A stretch of 64,000 bases of DNA from the NCBI GenBank assembly GCA_965243715.1, contig CBDEVU010000009.1:496001-560000 (forward strand), in the 5' to 3' direction. Position numbers and translations under genes: made by a program. The stretch is from UBA11606 sp965243715. Its GTDB lineage: Bacteria; Actinomycetota; Acidimicrobiia; Acidimicrobiales; Aldehydirespiratoraceae. The notes beneath the pieces were generated by a model, which saw nothing but the letters and a program-made list of their open reading frames with translations, did not search any database and was not told the DNA's origin. Of this stretch, positions 53,652 to 62,672 are shown piece after piece (position 1 is the stretch's first letter; each line of letters begins with the position of its first letter).

Positions 53652-54994
53652 GCGCGGCGGCGGAGCAACTCAGCGACGCGGAACGCCAAGTCGACCGACT
53701 GGCGACCGTTGAGCCGAGGATCGCACATCGTTTCGTAGGCCTGCTCGAGCGCCTCCTCATCGATACCATCGCTGCCGCCCACGCACTCGGTGACCGAGTC
53801 GCCGGTGAGTTCGATATGGATGCCGCCGGGCCACGTGCCGATTTCGTGATGAGCGGCGAAGAACTCACCGATCTCTTCGAGGACTTGGTCGAAGTGACGG
53901 GTCTTGCGGCCACCATCGGCGGTGTAGGTGTTGCCGTGCATTGGATCGCAGGCCCAAACTACCGGGTGACCGGATTGCTGAACGGCACGCAAAAGCGGAG
54001 GAAGGCATTGGCGAACCCGGTCGGCCCCCATCCGACTGATGAGGGTAAGACGACCGGGGATGCGGTCGGGGTTGAGTGCCTCGCACAGTTCGAGAACATC
54101 TTGCCCGGTAGCAGTAGGGCCAACTTTGCAACCTAGCGGGTTTCGCACCCCCCGGAGGAACTCGATGTGGGCGCCACCGGGGTCGCGGGTGCGTTCGCCG
54201 ATCCAAAGCATGTGAGCGGAACAGTCGTACCAATCGCCGGTAAGGGAATCTTGGCGGGTCAGGGCTTCTTCGTAGTTGAGCAGTAACGCCTCGTGGCTGG
54301 TGTAGAAATCGACCTCGTGAAGGGTGGGACTGGTTTGGCTGGTGACCCCGCAGGCGGCCATGAAGGTTAGGGCCCGATCGATTTCTTCGGCCATCTGGGT
54401 GTAGCGCTCGCCTGCCGGGGATGAGGCGACGAACTCTCGGTTCCAGCTGGAGACCTGCGAAAGGTCGGCGTATCCGCCCCGAGTGAAGGCTCGGAGCAGG
54501 TTCAGGGTCGAAGCAGCCCGGTGATACGCGGTAAGGAGTCGTTCGGGGTCAGGGCGACGTTCCTGCTCAGTGAAACCAATATCGTTGACGATCTGTCCGA
54601 GAAACGAAGGGAGTTTGGTGTCTCCTTGTGTTTCGGTGGGACTGGATCGAGGCTTGGCGAATTGGCCCGCAATGCGGCCGACCTTCACCAGGGGAATACC
54701 GCCGGAGTAGGTCAAGACGATTGCCATCTGCAAAATGACACGGAGTTTGTCGCGGATGGAGTCGGCCGAACTGTCGAACGACTCCGCGCAGTCGCCCGCC
54801 TGCAGGAGGAAGGCTTCGCCGTTCGCGACGGCACCGAGTTGAGTGGTGAGGTTGCGCGCTTCGCCAGCAAAAACCAGGGGCGGCATGTCGCCCAGCACTT
54901 TGACGGCTCGGTCGAGGTCGGCCCTATCGGGCCAAACCGGCTGATGTTTAGCCGGCTTCTCGCGCCAAGTACTAGGAGTCCAAGGGGGAGTCAC
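53648..54994 (-). CDS. aroG: Class II 3-deoxy-D-arabino-heptulosonate 7-phosphate synthase
   Basis: A 448-residue enzyme of the plant/actinobacterial class II type: PPLVFAGEARNL, LLQAGDCAESF near residue 63, TRDPGGAHIEFLRGVRNPLGCKVGPTA and VWACDPMHGNTYTADGGRKTRHFD. First step of the shikimate pathway. Start GTG 54994. It lies 12 nt after the sigma-factor gene on the same strand. Confidence 0.95.
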   Translation of the reverse strand: MTPPWTPSTWREKPAKHQPVWPDRADLDRAVKVLGDMPPLVFAGEARNLTTQLGAVANGEAFLLQAGDCAESFDSSADSIRDKLRVILQMAIVLTYSGGIPLVKVGRIAGQFAKPRSSPTETQGDTKLPSFLGQIVNDIGFTEQERRPDPERLLTAYHRAASTLNLLRAFTRGGYADLSQVSSWNREFVASSPAGERYTQMAEEIDRALTFMAACGVTSQTSPTLHEVDFYTSHEALLLNYEEALTRQDSLTGDWYDCSAHMLWIGERTRDPGGAHIEFLRGVRNPLGCKVGPTATGQDVLELCEALNPDRIPGRLTLISRMGADRVRQCLPPLLRAVQQSGHPVVWACDPMHGNTYTADGGRKTRHFDQVLEEIGEFFAAHHEIGTWPGGIHIELTGDSVTECVGGSDGIDEEALEQAYETMCDPRLNGRQSVDLAFRVAELLRRRA

Positions 54995-55006
54995 CCAGCG
55001 AAGCTA

Positions 55007-55846
55007 CTAGGCCGCGCCGACACTGTCGGCGATGCTGGCCCCGTGCTCGCGCACGGTGTAGATCGCCCGCTTTACGAGACGACGAGCGGCCTCGGCGGTA
55101 ACCCCGAGATCTTCGCCGACTTCACGGTAGGAACGCTTGCGACCATCGCCGAGACCAAAGCGCTGCTCGACGGCATACTTGGCCCGCGGCTCAAGGATGT
55201 CGAGGAGGCCGGTGACCATCTCCTGTTCGACCTTGGCCATGACTTCCAACTCAGGGCCAGGCTTAGCGTCGGGAATAAGATCGACCAGTTCGTTGGAGTC
55301 GTCCTCGCCGATGGTGCGGTCGAGGCTGGTGGGGGTGGTGAGCCGCCACAGTCGGGCGTTGTCGTCGTCGAGGTCGTCGCCGTTGCCCCCCGCGCTACGA
55401 AGGGCCGATCGCAGGGTCGCCGCCCGATCGCCGGGGAGGCGAACAAGGTTGGCCTTCTGGTCGAGTCCCCGGCCGATGGCCTGGCGGATCCAGAAGGTGG
55501 CGTAGGTCGAAAACTTGAAGCCCTTGCGCCAGTCGAACTTGTCGACCGCGTGCTCTAGGCCGATGTTGCCTTCCTGGATGAGGTCAAGGAGTTCCATGCC
55601 CGCTGGCACTGGGTAGCGGCGGGCGACGCTCACAACAAGGCGGAGGTTTGCTCGGATGAAGCGGTCCTTGGCTTTGGCTGCGTCGCGGATGGCGCGGTCG
55701 ATGGCGCGGCCCTTTTCGCCGTTTTCTTTGCGGTCGCGGGCTTCGAAGCCCTTTTCGATGACCTGGGAAAGCCTTCGCTCATCTTGGGCGGTGAGCAGTT
55801 CGACCGCTCCGATCTCGTTCAGGTACTGTCCAACAGCATCGCTCAT
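55007..55846 (-). CDS. RNA polymerase sigma-70 factor (group 2-like)
   Basis: A 279-residue sigma factor. Region 1.2 (YLNEIGAVELLTAQDERRLSQVIEKG), region 2 (DLIQEGNIGLEHAVDKFDW, FKFSTYATFWIRQAI) and region 4 (YAVEQRFGLGDG, TAEAARRLVKRA) are all seen, while a long 1.1 region is absent. That fits a non-essential group 2 sigma for stress or stationary growth. Compared with HrdB-type factors it has a short region 3. GAGAGA precedes the ATG. Confidence 0.9.
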   Translation of the reverse strand: MSDAVGQYLNEIGAVELLTAQDERRLSQVIEKGFEARDRKENGEKGRAIDRAIRDAAKAKDRFIRANLRLVVSVARRYPVPAGMELLDLIQEGNIGLEHAVDKFDWRKGFKFSTYATFWIRQAIGRGLDQKANLVRLPGDRAATLRSALRSAGGNGDDLDDDNARLWRLTTPTSLDRTIGEDDSNELVDLIPDAKPGPELEVMAKVEQEMVTGLLDILEPRAKYAVEQRFGLGDGRKRSYREVGEDLGVTAEAARRLVKRAIYTVREHGASIADSVGAA

Positions 55847-56146
55847 AATTGCTCTCTCGATGGGTAACGCCGACGCGTTATTCCCAAGTAGGTGGTATTT
55901 CAGGGGAGAAGAGGTACCGTGTGCTCGTTAGTGAGACAACGCGCGCCGCACTCCGGTCCGACAGGGTCTATTGTGGCACGTGAAGGCCTACGCGGTCCAG
56001 TACCATTCGTGTGACTTGTGTCACACACTTGACGCAGGCCCCGATCTCGGCGAACTCTCGTATGCTGCTTCCTGTGTCCACAATGGGTAAGAAGTACAGT
56101 GGGTAAGAGGCACAGTGGGTAAGCAGCACAGTGGGTAAGCAGTACA
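55847..56146. promoter_or_regulatory. Non-coding region between divergent sigma and nadD genes
   Basis: About 300 nt with no gene. It holds the probable sigma-gene leader (near 55847-55950), a CRP-type palindrome at 56009-56026, a TATGCT -10-like hexamer at 56061-56066 facing nadD, and the 16-bp tandem repeat that runs into the nadD start. Confidence 0.5.
56009..56026. promoter_or_regulatory. CRP/GlxR-type operator candidate
   Basis: GTGTGAC-TTGT-GTCACAC is a perfect 7-bp inverted repeat and contains TGTGA-N6-TCACA, the core of CRP-family sites. It is about 55 nt upstream of the predicted nadD transcription start (if TATGCT at 56061-56066 is the -10), a distance compatible with activation. 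Confidence 0.55.
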
Positions 56147-56161
56147 GTGGGTAAGCAGCGA
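56082..56161 (+). repeat. Five-unit 16-bp tandem repeat spanning the nadD start
   Basis: Units begin at 56082, 56098, 56114, 56130 and 56146 and read roughly AGTGGGTAAGCAGCAC with 1-3 changes. Each unit contains a GTG (ATG in the first) followed by GGT AAG; in every unit but the last the frame ends after seven codons at the TAA of the next unit. The last unit gives the real nadD start. Confidence 0.85.
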
Positions 56162-56743
56162 GTCGGCGTCTTTGGCGGTACCTTTGATCCGCCTCATAAT
56201 GGCCATCTGTCGATCGCCCTTGAGGCGCGGGCCCGACTTGATCTCGATGTTGTGTTGATGGTGGTCGCCAATGATCCCTGGCAAAAGACCAGCGACGCCG
56301 AGGTAACCCCGGAGTTGATCCGTTTGCGGATGGTTGAACAGGCGCTCGTTGGTATCGACGGGGTGGAGGCCAGCACGCTCGAGATCGACCGGGGCGGCGA
56401 GAGTTATATGGCCGATACGTTATTATCTCTTCGTGTTGCGAACCCAGAGGCGGAGTTGTTCATGTTGATTGGCTCGGACGCCGCGGCGGGGCTCTTGTCG
56501 TGGCATGAGCCCGACGAGGTGCGCGATCTAGCGACGACGGTCGTGGTCGACCGTGGCGGACGCGGGGGCGGCAGGCCGCCAGCCGATTGGCCGTTCGAGA
56601 TCGTGGGCGCGCCCGCCCTCGACATCTCGTCGAGTGACTTGCGTAACCGTTTCCGTACCGGCCAACCGGTACGAGCGCTGATGCCGAGGGCCGTAGCCGA
56701 TCTGGTCGACGAGCTACAGCTTTACCGGTCACCTCAGTCTTGA
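56147..56743 (+). CDS. nadD: Nicotinate-nucleotide adenylyltransferase
   Basis: A 198-residue enzyme with GVFGGTFDPPHNGHLSIA near the N-terminus (the H-x-x-H-like HNGH motif) and ISSSDLRNRFRTGQP near the end. It makes deamido-NAD from nicotinate mononucleotide. GTG 56147 lies inside the last repeat unit. No good Shine-Dalgarno sequence is seen; translation may depend on the repeated mini-frames upstream. Confidence 0.94.
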   Translation: MGKQRVGVFGGTFDPPHNGHLSIALEARARLDLDVVLMVVANDPWQKTSDAEVTPELIRLRMVEQALVGIDGVEASTLEIDRGGESYMADTLLSLRVANPEAELFMLIGSDAAAGLLSWHEPDEVRDLATTVVVDRGGRGGGRPPADWPFEIVGAPALDISSSDLRNRFRTGQPVRALMPRAVADLVDELQLYRSPQS

Positions 56744-57975
56744 TGCCCTTGCCCGACTCGTCCGATTTGCCGGTCAGGTTTCCGCGGCGCCGTAAGCCGG
56801 GTCCCAAGGCCAATCCCTTTTGGCGTTTTGTGTTCCCGGTCCTTTTGCTCGGGACAGGTTATTGGGTCTTTTTGCTCTGGCACGAGGGAACAGATGCTGT
56901 CCTTAATACCACCGATGGTCAACTCGTGGAGATCGTTGCCGATCCCTCCCAGCCCGGCTATCAAGCTTTCGTTGATCCCACGCCGACCATGCTCGTTGCT
57001 CACACGAGTAATGGCGAACTGGCTGGCGTCACCGTTTTGGCACGCACCTTGCTCGATGGTGGAGGGGAACTCGTTTTGGTGAACACGGAGTTGGTGCCTA
57101 ACCCGAACACTGGGGTGACCTTGGCCGAGCTTTACGCCCGCGAGGGGTTGGCGGGGCTTGAGGAAGTGGTCGGGCAGTTGTTTGACTTTGGCTTCACCGC
57201 AAGAGACGTGGTCACGACCGAGGAACTAGGCCAATTGCTCGACCTCGTCGCGCCAATCCCGTTCGCCTTAGCTGACGATCTAGTGCGGCGCGATGGCGAG
57301 GGGATCGAATCAGTCTGGCTGGCGCGTGGCGGTCAGCAACTTGATGGTTCAGTCGCAGCCGAGTTGTACCCGTTCCGCAACCCTGTCGAAGCGGAGGCAA
57401 ACCGAATCGAACGGCAGGCCGATCTGTGGGAGAGTTGGCTCACGAGGATTGATCAGTCCGAGGACCCTCTCTCCGCCACTCCTTCGTCCGAGGACGGCTT
57501 AGCGCCGTACCTGCGGGCGTTCGCCGCGGGCGTGGGCGAAGTCCAGGTTCTTCCGGCTACACCTACAGTCGAAGCCTTGACAGCTGACGCCTTGACAGCT
57601 GACGCCATGGTTTACACGTTGGCGCCCGCCCAAGAGGCGTGGCTGAGCGATATTGCGTCCATGATGGTGCCGGTACCAATTCGGCCGCTTGGCGTCGACC
57701 GAGCGGCGGTGCGACTGCTCGACGGTACCGGTGATGCAACAACGGCAACAGCCGCCCGTGAGGCGGTGACCGATTTGGGGGTTGAGGTGGTGGTGATCGG
57801 TAACGCCAATGAGTTCGGGATCACAACCACTACGGTCACCTATTTTAAAGCCGATGATCAGAGGTTGGCCGAAGAACTCGCCACTGCGCTTGATGGTATG
57901 GTACGGTTCGAGGAGTCCATGGACCAACCCGTCGATCTGACCGTGCTTATCGGAACTGACTGGGTTCCTGCGTGA
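56743..57975 (+). CDS. Membrane protein with LytR C-terminal (LytR_C) domain
   Basis: A 410-residue protein with a basic N-terminus (RRRKPGPKANPFWRF), one membrane helix (VFPVLLLGTGYWVFLLW) and an extracellular part. The N-terminal extracellular section (about residues 70-220) resembles the LCP-type layout (LLDGGGELVLVNTELVP, YAREGLAGLEEVVGQLFDF) but lacks the Arg/Asp active-site pattern I would expect for a ligase. The C-terminal ~100 residues (VDLTVLIGTDW end) match LytR_C. It lies between nadD and rsfS with overlapping ends on both sides (GTGA). Confidence 0.7.
   Translation: MPLPDSSDLPVRFPRRRKPGPKANPFWRFVFPVLLLGTGYWVFLLWHEGTDAVLNTTDGQLVEIVADPSQPGYQAFVDPTPTMLVAHTSNGELAGVTVLARTLLDGGGELVLVNTELVPNPNTGVTLAELYAREGLAGLEEVVGQLFDFGFTARDVVTTEELGQLLDLVAPIPFALADDLVRRDGEGIESVWLARGGQQLDGSVAAELYPFRNPVEAEANRIERQADLWESWLTRIDQSEDPLSATPSSEDGLAPYLRAFAAGVGEVQVLPATPTVEALTADALTADAMVYTLAPAQEAWLSDIASMMVPVPIRPLGVDRAAVRLLDGTGDATTATAAREAVTDLGVEVVVIGNANEFGITTTTVTYFKADDQRLAEELATALDGMVRFEESMDQPVDLTVLIGTDWVPA
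57574..57603 (+). repeat. Two 15-bp in-frame tandem copies
   Basis: GCCTTGACAGCTGAC occurs twice in a row and encodes ALTAD-ALTAD inside the LytR_C protein. A third partial unit (GCC ATG) follows. Confidence 0.85.
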
Positions 57976-58355
57976 GAACTACCGCCGATTTGCTGACCGC
58001 CGTGCGTTGCGCAGCTACCGCCGCCGACGACACCAAAGCAATCGACACGCTCATCATTGATGTGGGCGAGGTGTTCGCGGTGAGCGATTACTTCGTGATC
58101 ACTAGCGGCGCTAATCCTCGTCAGGTCCGAGCCATTGTCGACGCGGTGGAACAAGACGTGCGGGCCGCCTTGGGGTTGACCCCTGTCCGGGTTGAAGGTC
58201 AAGAACAGCGCGAGTGGGTGCTTTTGGACTACGGCGCATTCATCGTCCACGTCTTTCATCAAGAGCAACGCGAGTTTTACCAACTCGAGCGACTGTGGGG
58301 CGATCGACCGCGGATGAGTTGGAAACCGAGCGCCCAAGCCGCCGAACCTGCATAA
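57972..58355 (+). CDS. rsfS: Ribosomal silencing factor RsfS
   Basis: A 127-residue protein with DVGEVFAVSDYFVITSGANPRQVRAIVD and EWVLLDYGAFIVHVFHQEQREFYQLERLWGD, the standard RsfS blocks. It binds L14 and blocks subunit joining in starvation. The GTG overlaps the stop of the upstream gene. Confidence 0.95.
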   Translation: MRTTADLLTAVRCAATAADDTKAIDTLIIDVGEVFAVSDYFVITSGANPRQVRAIVDAVEQDVRAALGLTPVRVEGQEQREWVLLDYGAFIVHVFHQEQREFYQLERLWGDRPRMSWKPSAQAAEPA

Positions 58356-58361
58356 CTGACA

Positions 58362-59525
58362 ATGCGGATTGCCTCCGTTCAGGCTGCGCCGGTGACGAAC
58401 CGGGCGGCGCTTGGTCGCACCTCGGCGGGCTTTGCCCTCGAAACCGTCGCGGAGTCGATGAACCCGCTCGGAGGCGACCGGCGCTTCGACGGAGACGCCA
58501 CCCGCTATTGGCCACCGTGGTCCGATGTTGTCTGCATCGTCACGGCGGTGGACGGGACATGGGGCTTAGGCATGACAACGCACGCCGGACCTGTTGTTCC
58601 CCTGATTAACGATTTCCTCGGGCCGATGTTGGTTGGCCTCGACGGAGACAATCTCGAATTGCTGTGGGATCTAATGGCCGTCGCAGCGGGTTCTCACCTC
58701 GGACTATCTGGCGTGACTAGCTACGCCATCAGCGCGGTTGATCTTGCCCTGTGGGATCTCAGGGGCAAACACGAAGCCGTGCCCGTCTATGACCTGTTGG
58801 GTGGCCCGGTCCGGTCCGGGCTCGAGTGTTACGCGACGGGAAACGATGCTGGTGCCTATGCCGCGGCGGGATTCAACGCCGTGAAGCTGGCGTGTTGGTG
58901 GGGTGAGGATCGTGAGGCTGCGGTCGCCACCAACGTAGATCGCTTCCTTGCCGCACGTGAGGCAGTCGGGCCAGCGGTCGCCGTTCGGATGGACGGTTGG
59001 GCGATCCAAGATCCCGCCGATGCGATCGCCCTCGGCCGTGCCCTTACTCCGCACGGCGTGGACTGGCTCGAGGATTACGTGTTCCCGGAGGACTGGGTCG
59101 CCTACGGAGAAGTTCGGCGCTGCTTGCCTGACCTTTGCTTGGCGTCAGGGGAGCGCTGGTACGGGGTTGCTCCGTTTGAACTAGCGGTCGAGCAGGGGTA
59201 TGTCGACATCTGGCAACCCGATCCACTTTGGGTCGGCGGCGCCACGGCGGTTGTTCGCATCGCTGCGCTTGCCGAAGCGGCAGGGATCACGCTGGGCCTC
59301 CACTGTGCCGGAAACGACCCGTACGGTCAGCATCTTGCGGTTGCGCTTGCGCCCAACACCATCAGCGAGATGTACTACGGCGACGCAATCCCCGCCGATC
59401 TGATGGCCACCTTGCGACCGCTACCGGGAATGGCGGCGCCGCTCAACGGCCATATCACGCCCCATGACGCATCGGGCTTCGGGATCGAACTCAGCATGGT
59501 AGATCTGCAGCGGGCGACCGCCTAA
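58362..59525 (+). CDS. Enolase-superfamily enzyme (mandelate racemase/dehydratase type)
   Basis: A 387-residue TIM-barrel enzyme. Metal ligands are in RMDGWA (Asp), DWLEDYV (Glu) and ASGERWY (Glu), and a His in LGLHCAGND is a likely base, as in the mandelate racemase group. The N-terminal capping domain is present. Substrate probably a sugar acid; it cannot be fixed. Start ATG 58362, 6 nt after rsfS, is plausible though no strong ribosome site is seen. Confidence 0.88.
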   Translation: MRIASVQAAPVTNRAALGRTSAGFALETVAESMNPLGGDRRFDGDATRYWPPWSDVVCIVTAVDGTWGLGMTTHAGPVVPLINDFLGPMLVGLDGDNLELLWDLMAVAAGSHLGLSGVTSYAISAVDLALWDLRGKHEAVPVYDLLGGPVRSGLECYATGNDAGAYAAAGFNAVKLACWWGEDREAAVATNVDRFLAAREAVGPAVAVRMDGWAIQDPADAIALGRALTPHGVDWLEDYVFPEDWVAYGEVRRCLPDLCLASGERWYGVAPFELAVEQGYVDIWQPDPLWVGGATAVVRIAALAEAAGITLGLHCAGNDPYGQHLAVALAPNTISEMYYGDAIPADLMATLRPLPGMAAPLNGHITPHDASGFGIELSMVDLQRATA

Positions 59526-59537
59526 TCGCCGCGTATT

Positions 59538-59582
59538 CGCCGCCCAGGCCGATTGGAGTGGCTAGGGCTTAGCGGCGGTTTT
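59538..59582 (+). terminator. Terminator-like stem after the enolase-family gene
   Basis: CGCCGC (59538-59543) and GCGGCG (59572-59577) pair around a long loop, followed by GTTTTC (59578-59583). The T-run is short, so termination is only possible. Confidence 0.35.
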
Positions 59583-59624
59583 CGTAGACGCATGGTGGGA
59601 CCGTCGATACAGTAGGCGCTGCTG

Positions 59625-62600
59625 ATGGACCCGCTTACTAACCCGATTCTGAACTCGCCGTATCTTCCGCCCGCGGCTCATTTCGAGTTGGGTCCGAAAG
59701 GCCCTACGGGCGAGATCAAACCCGGACGACGTCCGAGCGAGTCCTTCATCCCGATTCCGATTTCGAAGAAGCGGGGGGGGGGTGAGGATAGCGATCTCGG
59801 CGAACAGGGGTCCATGGACCCATTCGACACGACAGGGGAGCGCCGCGAGCAAAACAGTCTGATCAACGACATCCGCCGGCAGGTAGAGCTTTGGCGGGTC
59901 CGCGGTTATGTCGGGGTGACACCGATCAGTCGGAAGCTCATGGAACATTGGGCGGACGAAACTCGAGAGGAGCGCGTCCTCTTCTGCCAACGTGAGGCGG
60001 CCGAGACTGCTATCTACCTCTCTGAGGTAGCCGGTCGACACGGAGAACCGGACTTTAGGGCACGGGTCGAGCCACACAATGAGGAGCACAACTTTGGTTT
60101 GCCGAGGGTCGGCCTGAAGATGGCGACCGGCACGGGCAAAACGATCGTCATGGGCATGTTGATCGCCTGGCAGACGTGCAATAAGGCGTATAGCCCGCGA
60201 GACCGAAGGTTTACGAACCGGTTCCTAGTTGTCGTCCCGGGTATAACGATTCGCGACCGACTGCGGGTGCTGTTCCCGCAGGACGACCAGAATTACTACG
60301 ACCTCCGGGGCCTAGTACCGCACGATCTGCGGTCGATCCTAGACGATGCGGCGATCGTGATCACGAACTACCACACCTTCTTACCGAAAACGGCGAAAGA
60401 GATGAAGGGAGTGGCCAAAAACACGCGCCTCATACTGACGTCGGGAAAGGAGGCAGACCCGTTCCTCGAGACTGATGAGGACATAGTCGATCGAGTAATG
60501 CGGGATCTTTCGCGCCGAGGGAAGGGTGAGATCATCGTCTTGAACGACGAGGCTCATCACTGCTATCAGGACAAGCCGCTCGGGTCTGGCCCGCCGGACA
60601 AGGAGGCCAAAGAGCGCAATGAGGGCGCGCGCGTCTGGTTCCGGGGTATCGAAGCTGTCGCCCGGCGTGTAGGCGTGAAAGCGGTCTATGACCTGTCCGC
60701 GACCCCCTACTACTTGGGTGGATCGGGCTATCACGAGGGCTATATCTTCCCTTGGAGCGTGAGCGATTTTTCCCTTATGGATGCGATCGAGTCTGGCATC
60801 GTCAAGGTGCCGAGGGTGCCGGTCGACGATGACGTTGCAGCTACTGATCAGGCAACGTACCTGAACCTTTGGGACCATGTTGGCAAACAGTTGCCCAAGC
60901 GGGCCAACCGGAAGGCTCAGTCAGACTCGCAATGGGTCCCGCCGAAGGAACTTCAGGGTGCTATGGAGTCACTTTACCGTAGCTACGAGAAGCGCTTTTG
61001 CCGGTGGGAGACGGAACTTCGTTCACACGGTGAGCCCCCTCCGGTGATGATCGTGGTCTGCCCCAATACGATCGTGTCCAAGCTCGTGTTTGACTGGATC
61101 GCGGGTCAAGAAATCGAGATTTCCGACGGTCGGGAGGTTCTCCGTAAGGGAAACCTCGAACTGTTTTCCAACGTGGTCGATGGCCAATGGCTTGGTCGTC
61201 CGCCGACGATCATTGTTGACTCCGTTCAACTCGAGTCTGGTGACGCGCTCAAGAGAGACTTCAAGGCGGCCGCGTCACGAGAGATTGACATCTTTAAAAA
61301 TGAGTACCGACAACGCAATCCGGGAGCAGATGTCGAGAGGGTCACCGATGAGGACATTCTTCGGGAAGTGATGAACACGGTGGGGAAGAGAGGCAAACTC
61401 GGTGAGACTGTGCGTTGCGTGGTGAGCGTGTCGATGCTCACCGAGGGTTGGGACGCCAACACAGTGACGCACGTCTTAGGGATTCGTCGCTTCGGTAGCC
61501 AACTCTTGTGTGAGCAGGTAGTTGGTCGGGGGCTACGGCGTCGTAGCTACGAGGTAAATGCGGACGGTAAGTTCGAAACCGAATACGCAGAGGTGTACGG
61601 CGTGCCCTTCGCGTTCATCCCGACCGATCGCACAATCGCCGCACCGAAGCCAGCGTCGCCAACCATTGAGGTCCGAGCGCTTCCTGATCGATACGACCTC
61701 CGGATCGAGTTCCCCAAACTCGATGGTTACCGCGTCGAGGTGCCTGAGGCGGCGATTGAGTTCGATCATGAACACACCAAACCCCTCCATATCGACAAAG
61801 ACCTGCTTGCGTTGTGGGTCGAGGTGGGTGGGGTGATCGGTGCCACCGACGAGATCGATAGGCCTGACCTTCGCGAGGCCCGCTCACAACACATCGTGTA
61901 CGAGGTGGCCGCGGAACTTCTGCGACGATTCTTTCCCGGCCATGACGGTGCGCTAAAGCCGTGGTTTTTTCCGGCTCTCCTCGGTGTGACGCGCCACTGG
62001 TTCGAGTCGAAAGTTACCTTCGCCGCGGACACCCCGCCGGGGGTACTCCTGATCGCTCAGCACAAAGCCGCGGCCGCCGAGTCCGTCCACAACGCCGTTG
62101 TTCGTTTTCCGGATGCTCGCCGAGAGATCATCCTTCCACGGTTTCGTCGCTTTGACCGTGAAGGGTCAACCGACGACGTTTGGTTTCTCACCCGCAAGGT
62201 AGTGGTCGAGACGCAACGGTCCCCAGTCAACTATGTGGTCCTCGACGGGATCAAAGGCAACACATGGGAGGAAACCGTCGCGGGCCTTCTCGATAATAAC
62301 TCAACTTGGGTTGCCTCTTATGTGAAAAATGATCATCTCGACTTCGAAATTCCCTATGTCTATGAGGGGAAGAGCCACCGATACGTGCCCGATTTTTTGG
62401 TTCGCCTCGTTCAACCCGACGACGATCCGGTCGTTCGGACGTTAATCATCGAGGTCTCTGGTGGTCGCAAGAGCCCCGGTCTGACGGCAGCCAAGGCAGG
62501 GACCGCGAGAGACCAGTGGTGTACCGCGGTGAATAACGATGGCGGATACGGCAGGTGGGGTTACGTCGAGATCGATTCGATGCGCAACGCGGCCGAACGG

Positions 62601-62663
62601 ATCGGCCGAGCGGCCGAAGCGCTCTACGCAGATTTGCCGATCATCGGCGATCCCGTCAGCTAG
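59625..62663 (+). CDS. Type III-like restriction helicase-nuclease (Res)
   Basis: A 1012-residue protein of the BPTD_3080-like restriction family. Residues about 1-75 form a variable arm, then SF2 helicase motifs: Walker A ATGTGKT near 167, DEAH in VLNDEAHHCY near 307, and VVGRGLRRR near 632. The C-terminal ~90 residues look like a PD-(D/E)xK nuclease: VPDFLV near 922 and LIIEVSG near 942, with S in place of the usual Lys after E. A run of ten G (59773-59782) lies at codons 50-53. It is followed by the methyltransferase gene 9 nt after its stop. The role is restriction of foreign DNA. Confidence 0.87.
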   Translation: MDPLTNPILNSPYLPPAAHFELGPKGPTGEIKPGRRPSESFIPIPISKKRGGGEDSDLGEQGSMDPFDTTGERREQNSLINDIRRQVELWRVRGYVGVTPISRKLMEHWADETREERVLFCQREAAETAIYLSEVAGRHGEPDFRARVEPHNEEHNFGLPRVGLKMATGTGKTIVMGMLIAWQTCNKAYSPRDRRFTNRFLVVVPGITIRDRLRVLFPQDDQNYYDLRGLVPHDLRSILDDAAIVITNYHTFLPKTAKEMKGVAKNTRLILTSGKEADPFLETDEDIVDRVMRDLSRRGKGEIIVLNDEAHHCYQDKPLGSGPPDKEAKERNEGARVWFRGIEAVARRVGVKAVYDLSATPYYLGGSGYHEGYIFPWSVSDFSLMDAIESGIVKVPRVPVDDDVAATDQATYLNLWDHVGKQLPKRANRKAQSDSQWVPPKELQGAMESLYRSYEKRFCRWETELRSHGEPPPVMIVVCPNTIVSKLVFDWIAGQEIEISDGREVLRKGNLELFSNVVDGQWLGRPPTIIVDSVQLESGDALKRDFKAAASREIDIFKNEYRQRNPGADVERVTDEDILREVMNTVGKRGKLGETVRCVVSVSMLTEGWDANTVTHVLGIRRFGSQLLCEQVVGRGLRRRSYEVNADGKFETEYAEVYGVPFAFIPTDRTIAAPKPASPTIEVRALPDRYDLRIEFPKLDGYRVEVPEAAIEFDHEHTKPLHIDKDLLALWVEVGGVIGATDEIDRPDLREARSQHIVYEVAAELLRRFFPGHDGALKPWFFPALLGVTRHWFESKVTFAADTPPGVLLIAQHKAAAAESVHNAVVRFPDARREIILPRFRRFDREGSTDDVWFLTRKVVVETQRSPVNYVVLDGIKGNTWEETVAGLLDNNSTWVASYVKNDHLDFEIPYVYEGKSHRYVPDFLVRLVQPDDDPVVRTLIIEVSGGRKSPGLTAAKAGTARDQWCTAVNNDGGYGRWGYVEIDSMRNAAERIGRAAEALYADLPIIGDPVS
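59773..59782 (+). repeat. Poly-G tract (10 G) inside the Res gene
   Basis: Ten consecutive G encode Arg-Gly-Gly-Gly at residues 50-53 in the Res gene. Homopolymers of this length are prone to slipped-strand changes; loss or gain of one G would frameshift the rest of the protein. Confidence 0.9.
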
Positions 62664-62672
62664 GAGAAGTAC

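Noticed and set aside
54521..55558. A 345-codon open frame on the plus strand
   Set aside because: It is antisense to the well-supported DAHP synthase and sigma-factor genes, and its sequence has no family motif. Long antisense frames are expected at this GC content.
56082..56161. The 16-bp tandem units as a CRISPR array
   Set aside because: The units are contiguous with no spacers and there is no cas gene.
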